From assembly GCF_016860525.1 (NCBI RefSeq), contig NZ_BNEA01000015.1, positions 4,700,001-4,764,000 on the forward strand: a stretch of DNA of 64,000 nucleotides, read 5' to 3'. The translations under genes and the position numbers were made by a program. The stretch's first letter is position 1. Every line of letters begins with the position of its first letter. The notes under the pieces were generated by a model. That model was given only the letters and a program-made list of their open reading frames with translations. It was not told the origin of the DNA and ran no database searches. Of the stretch, positions 61,107 through 64,000 are shown in pieces. The stretch comes from Streptomyces rubradiris (GTDB taxonomy: Bacteria > Actinomycetota > Actinomycetes > Streptomycetales > Streptomycetaceae).

Positions 61107-62744
61107 TCAACCGGCGTTCCGTAGCACGGTTGCGACAATCGGCCCGGCTGCGTCGATGCCGTGCCCGCCGTCCTGGACCATGGCCGCCGCCGCGACATCG
61201 CCCCGGTACCCGGTGAACCAGCTGTCCGAGCCGGCCGTGTCGTCGGCCTCGGCGGAGCCGGTCTTGGCGCCGACGTCCCCGCTCAGCCCGGCCATCACCC
61301 CGGCCGCGGTGCCGGTGCGCGCGGTGCGGTTCATCATCGCGCGCAGCTGGCGGACGGTGTCCGGCGCGAGGCCGCGCGCGCGTGCCGGTGCGCGGCCGTC
61401 CAGGCTCAGCGGCACGATCACCGGCTGGCGGAAGGCGCCGGTGATCGCGGTCGCCGTCACGGAGGCCATGTTCAGCGGGCTCATCTGCACCTGGCCCTGG
61501 CCGATCAGGCTGGCGGCGGTGTCCGGGCCGCCGGAGGCGGGGACCCGGCCGTCGAAGGTGGGCACACCGACCTGCCAGTCGTTGCGGCCCAGCCCGAACC
61601 GGTCCTCGGCCTCCCGGGTGAGGGAGTCGGGCTTCAGGTCGTCGGCGAACTTGATGAACGCCGTGTTGCAGGAGCGGGCGAAGCTGTCGGCGAGGGTGGC
61701 GTGCTCGTCGGGCGCCAGTCCCTGGAGGTTCTGGAAGGTCTGGCTCTCCGAGACGGCCGAGGGCGGGCAGGGGGCCGGGCCGTCCGCCGTGGTCAGGCCG
61801 TTGTCGATGAGGGTCGCCGCGCTGACGATCTTCATGGTGGAGCCGGGGGCGCGTTCGCCGAGGAGGGCCGCGTCGAAGCCGTCGTTCCGGTTGTTGGCGA
61901 CGGCGAGGATCTCCCCGGTGCTCGGCTTGACGGCCACCACGGAGGACTCGGGGTACTTCATCACGGCCGCCTCGGCCGCCGCCTGGACGCTCGCGCTGAG
62001 CGTGGTGGGGAGTCGGCCCGGTCTGCCCTTGACCAGGGTGACCAGCGGGGTGTCCGCGGCCTGGCCGCCGTCCGGCGCGGCCTGGTGCCGGATCACCAGC
62101 TCCACCCCGGGCCGGCCGCCGGACCTGTCGCCGTACCGGCCGCGCAACTCGTCCAGCAGGTGGCCGAGCGAGGGGTACTTCCCCCGGTCCAGCACCTTCC
62201 CGGTGCGGTCCACGGCCTCGATCCGCGGGGCGGACGACTCGCCGGTGGCCAGCGTGTCGCCCTGGCGCAGCCGGGGGTGGACGACGGAGGGCCGCCAGTC
62301 GACCAGCGCCCGGTGCGAGGTGACGCCGCGTACGACGGTGAGGGTGCCGCGGTAGGACAGCGGCTTGGAGGCGCCGTCGTAGGACACCGTCGCGGTCACC
62401 GCGAAGGGCACCGTGGCGCCGTCGGGGGTGCCCGGTGCGATCCGCACCTCGGCTATGTGCGCGTCCTGGCCGTAGGCCGTCAGCAGCGTTTTCGCCGCCT
62501 CCGGATAGTTCGTGTAGGAGGCCGCGGTCGCCGCGTCCCCCTTCTCCCAGGCGGCGAAGAACGCGTTGGCCGTCTCCTTCACCTCCGGGCCGCTGGGCGG
62601 CCCGGTCCGCGGGGGCGCCACGCCGGCCGCCGTGCCGCTGTCACCGCTCATCGCGGACGCGAAGGTGTAGAGCCCGTAGCCGGCGCCGCTCAGCAGCGTG
62701 ACGCACACCCCGCCCACCACGGCCGCCTTGACCCCGTTGCGCAT
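61107..62744 (-). CDS. Penicillin-binding protein, paralogue of the neighbouring PBP
   Basis: 545 residues. Same plan as its neighbour: TM helix (AAVVGGVCVTLLSGAGYGLY), MecA_N domain, dimerisation domain, transpeptidase with SxxK Ser302 in GSTMKIVSAAT, SxN in ARSCNTAF and KTG in GAKTGSAEAD. It shares whole segments with the next PBP (SFARSCNTAFI, PLNMASV), so the pair arose by tandem duplication. ATG 62744 has GGAGGGGG upstream; a frame begins further back but lacks one. Likely developmental or stress-specific wall synthesis. Confidence 0.93.
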   Translation of the reverse strand: MRNGVKAAVVGGVCVTLLSGAGYGLYTFASAMSGDSGTAAGVAPPRTGPPSGPEVKETANAFFAAWEKGDAATAASYTNYPEAAKTLLTAYGQDAHIAEVRIAPGTPDGATVPFAVTATVSYDGASKPLSYRGTLTVVRGVTSHRALVDWRPSVVHPRLRQGDTLATGESSAPRIEAVDRTGKVLDRGKYPSLGHLLDELRGRYGDRSGGRPGVELVIRHQAAPDGGQAADTPLVTLVKGRPGRLPTTLSASVQAAAEAAVMKYPESSVVAVKPSTGEILAVANNRNDGFDAALLGERAPGSTMKIVSAATLIDNGLTTADGPAPCPPSAVSESQTFQNLQGLAPDEHATLADSFARSCNTAFIKFADDLKPDSLTREAEDRFGLGRNDWQVGVPTFDGRVPASGGPDTAASLIGQGQVQMSPLNMASVTATAITGAFRQPVIVPLSLDGRAPARARGLAPDTVRQLRAMMNRTARTGTAAGVMAGLSGDVGAKTGSAEADDTAGSDSWFTGYRGDVAAAAMVQDGGHGIDAAGPIVATVLRNAG

Positions 62745-62853
62745 GACGCGGTCCCCCCTCCCGTTCAGCCTGTTGAACACGTTCAATTCGACGTGCGGAG
62801 GAACTGTAAGCGGTTGCGGTGCCCTTGGGGCGGGTGTTGTCGAACCGTGACGC

Positions 62854-64000
62854 CTAAACCCACGTATCCAGCCACATCCGCGACCGCCACGAGTCCATCG
62901 GGATGGCCGTGCCCGTGTACAGGGGCCAGAAGTAGATGAAGTTCCAGGCGATCAGCAGGACCAGGACGCCCGCCGCCGTCGCGCCGATCACCCGGCGGGT
63001 GTCGGAGGAGCGCGGCGGGCCGATGACCGCGCCCGTCATCATCGCCACCGCCAGGCACAGGAACGGCAGGAAGACGACCGCGTAGAAGAGGAAGATCGTC
63101 CGCTCCTGGTACAGGAACCACGGCAAATAGCCGGCCGCGATCCCGCAGGCGATGGCGCCGGCCCGCCAGTCCCGGCGGAAGGCCCAGCGCCACAGCACAT
63201 AGGCGATCGCGAAGCAGGCCGCCCACCACAGCAGCGGCGTGCCGATCGCCAGCACCTCCCGGGCGCACTTCTCCCCGGCGTCCGCCGGGCAGCCGTCGGT
63301 GCCGGGCCCGGGGGACTCGTAGAAGTACGACACCGGGCGGCCCAGCACGATCCAGCTCCACGGGTTGGACTGGTACGTGTGCGGCTGGTCCAGCCCGACG
63401 TGGAACTTGTACACCTCGTGCTCGTAGTGCCACAGACTGCGCAGCCAGTCCGGCAGGAACGACCAGGTGCCGCCCCTGCCGTCGGTGGCCGCCCAGTCGC
63501 GGTAGTAGCCGCCCGTGCCGTCGGCGGGGGAGAGAATCCAGCCGGTCCAGGAGGCCACGTAGACCACCAGCGCCACCGGGATCGTCGCCACGAACGCGGC
63601 ACCGGTGTCGTACTTGAGGACCGCCAGGTACGGGTGACGGGCGCCGGCCACCTTGCGGGTGCCGACGTCCCACAGGACCGTCAGCACGCAGAACGCCGCC
63701 AGCACGTACAGGCCGTTCCACTTCGTGCCCACGGCCAGGCCCAGCAGCACGCCCGCCGTCCAGCGCCAGGGCCGCAGGCCGAACCGGAAGGCGTCGGCGA
63801 CGGACGCGTCCGGCCGGACCCGGCCGTCCGGCCCGGCCGGCAGCGCGGCGGCCAGCCGCTCCCGGGCCCGGTCCCGGTCGACCACCAGCGCGCCGAACGC
63901 CGCGACCACGAAGAACATCAGCACGCCGTCCAGCAGCGCCGTCCGGCTCATCACGAAGTGCAGCCCGTCCACCGCCATCAGCGCGCCCGCCAGACAGCCC
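62854..64000 (-). CDS. pmt: Protein O-mannosyltransferase Pmt (GT39), 5' end beyond window
   Basis: At least 381 residues in the window; the gene continues past base 64000, so the N terminus with the catalytic DE motif is missing. Visible: TM helices (RTALLDGVLMFFVVAAFGALVV, WTAGVLLGLAVGTKWNGLYVLAAF), the conserved GTKWNGLY and HPYL segments and C-terminal NFIYFWPLYTGTAIPMDSW. GT39 enzymes transfer mannose from polyprenyl-phosphate to exported proteins during Sec secretion. In S. coelicolor Pmt (SCO3154 as I recall) is needed for phage phiC31 infection and envelope integrity. Confidence 0.92.
   Translation of the reverse strand, partial: GCLAGALMAVDGLHFVMSRTALLDGVLMFFVVAAFGALVVDRDRARERLAAALPAGPDGRVRPDASVADAFRFGLRPWRWTAGVLLGLAVGTKWNGLYVLAAFCVLTVLWDVGTRKVAGARHPYLAVLKYDTGAAFVATIPVALVVYVASWTGWILSPADGTGGYYRDWAATDGRGGTWSFLPDWLRSLWHYEHEVYKFHVGLDQPHTYQSNPWSWIVLGRPVSYFYESPGPGTDGCPADAGEKCAREVLAIGTPLLWWAACFAIAYVLWRWAFRRDWRAGAIACGIAAGYLPWFLYQERTIFLFYAVVFLPFLCLAVAMMTGAVIGPPRSSDTRRVIGATAAGVLVLLIAWNFIYFWPLYTGTAIPMDSWRSRMWLDTWV

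Overview
The window comes from a Streptomyces chromosome. GC content is very high, GTG starts are frequent, and the genes include hrdD, an SsgA-like protein, SepX, a tricorn protease, a protein-O-mannosyltransferase and a family limited to Streptomyces (DUF6227-like). Gene order from the hrdD region down to the pmt gene matches, as I recall it, the S. coelicolor interval around SCO3202 to SCO3154. It is core chromosome, not a biosynthetic island. The one clear accessory trace is the left edge (about 1-1880), where a broken tyrosine integrase, short direct repeats and an intact tRNA-Arg(CCU) mark a decayed integrative element.

Layout. 2.0-6 kb: phytoene/squalene synthase-like protein, a double-length IclR regulator and a secreted M6 protease. 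6.2-10.6 kb: TetR regulator with DHA2 efflux pump, MarR regulator divergent from a LigB-type dioxygenase, and a GNAT acetyltransferase. 10.7-15.7 kb: hrdD behind a textbook SigR-type promoter, a TetR regulator, and a WYL regulator divergent from an MFS pump across a perfect operator-like palindrome. 15.8-20.2 kb: fructose operon fruR-fruK-fruA with an unusual chain of tandem mini-ORFs between fruK and fruA. 20.3-31.7 kb: housekeeping and membrane genes (L,D-transpeptidase, P1 peptidase, LtrA, MscL, SAF-domain protein, MTA phosphorylase, an FmdB/Ruc-like zinc-ribbon chaperone under a CIRCE element, MFS transporter, K+/H+ antiporter). 31.9-41.2 kb: penicillin acylase, then the conserved actinobacterial cluster 5-FCL / galU-glp(moeA)-moaC-mog-rimJ-sepX and tRNA-Ala. 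41.2-56.2 kb: GNAT, exonuclease III, a MerR / Baeyer-Villiger monooxygenase / hydrolase / SDR cassette, tricorn protease, a TetR-MMPL pair and small proteins. 56.3-64 kb: a Ni/Co ECF transporter with a Nur-like box, ssgE, two tandem penicillin-binding proteins and a truncated pmt gene.

How the genes fit together. Several neighbourhoods serve envelope growth and division: Glp and SepX (divisome), SsgE, two class B-type PBPs, an L,D-transpeptidase, GalU and Pmt. Others are regulator-transporter pairs with visible operators. Stress control appears at three points: a SigR-type site at hrdD, CIRCE at the Ruc-like chaperone and a Nur-like box at the nickel/cobalt transporter.

The most unusual signal I found is the fruK-fruA junction (17564-17839). 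A 38-bp unit is repeated so that each copy makes a 13-codon ORF whose stop overlaps the next start as ATGA, each with its own Shine-Dalgarno sequence. The chain ends in a 53-codon ORF whose stop overlaps the fruA start. A second gene (MTA phosphorylase) also has its 3' end copied in tandem (32-bp unit), so 3'-end duplication occurred twice in this stretch. All functional statements come from reading motifs and context; no searches were run.
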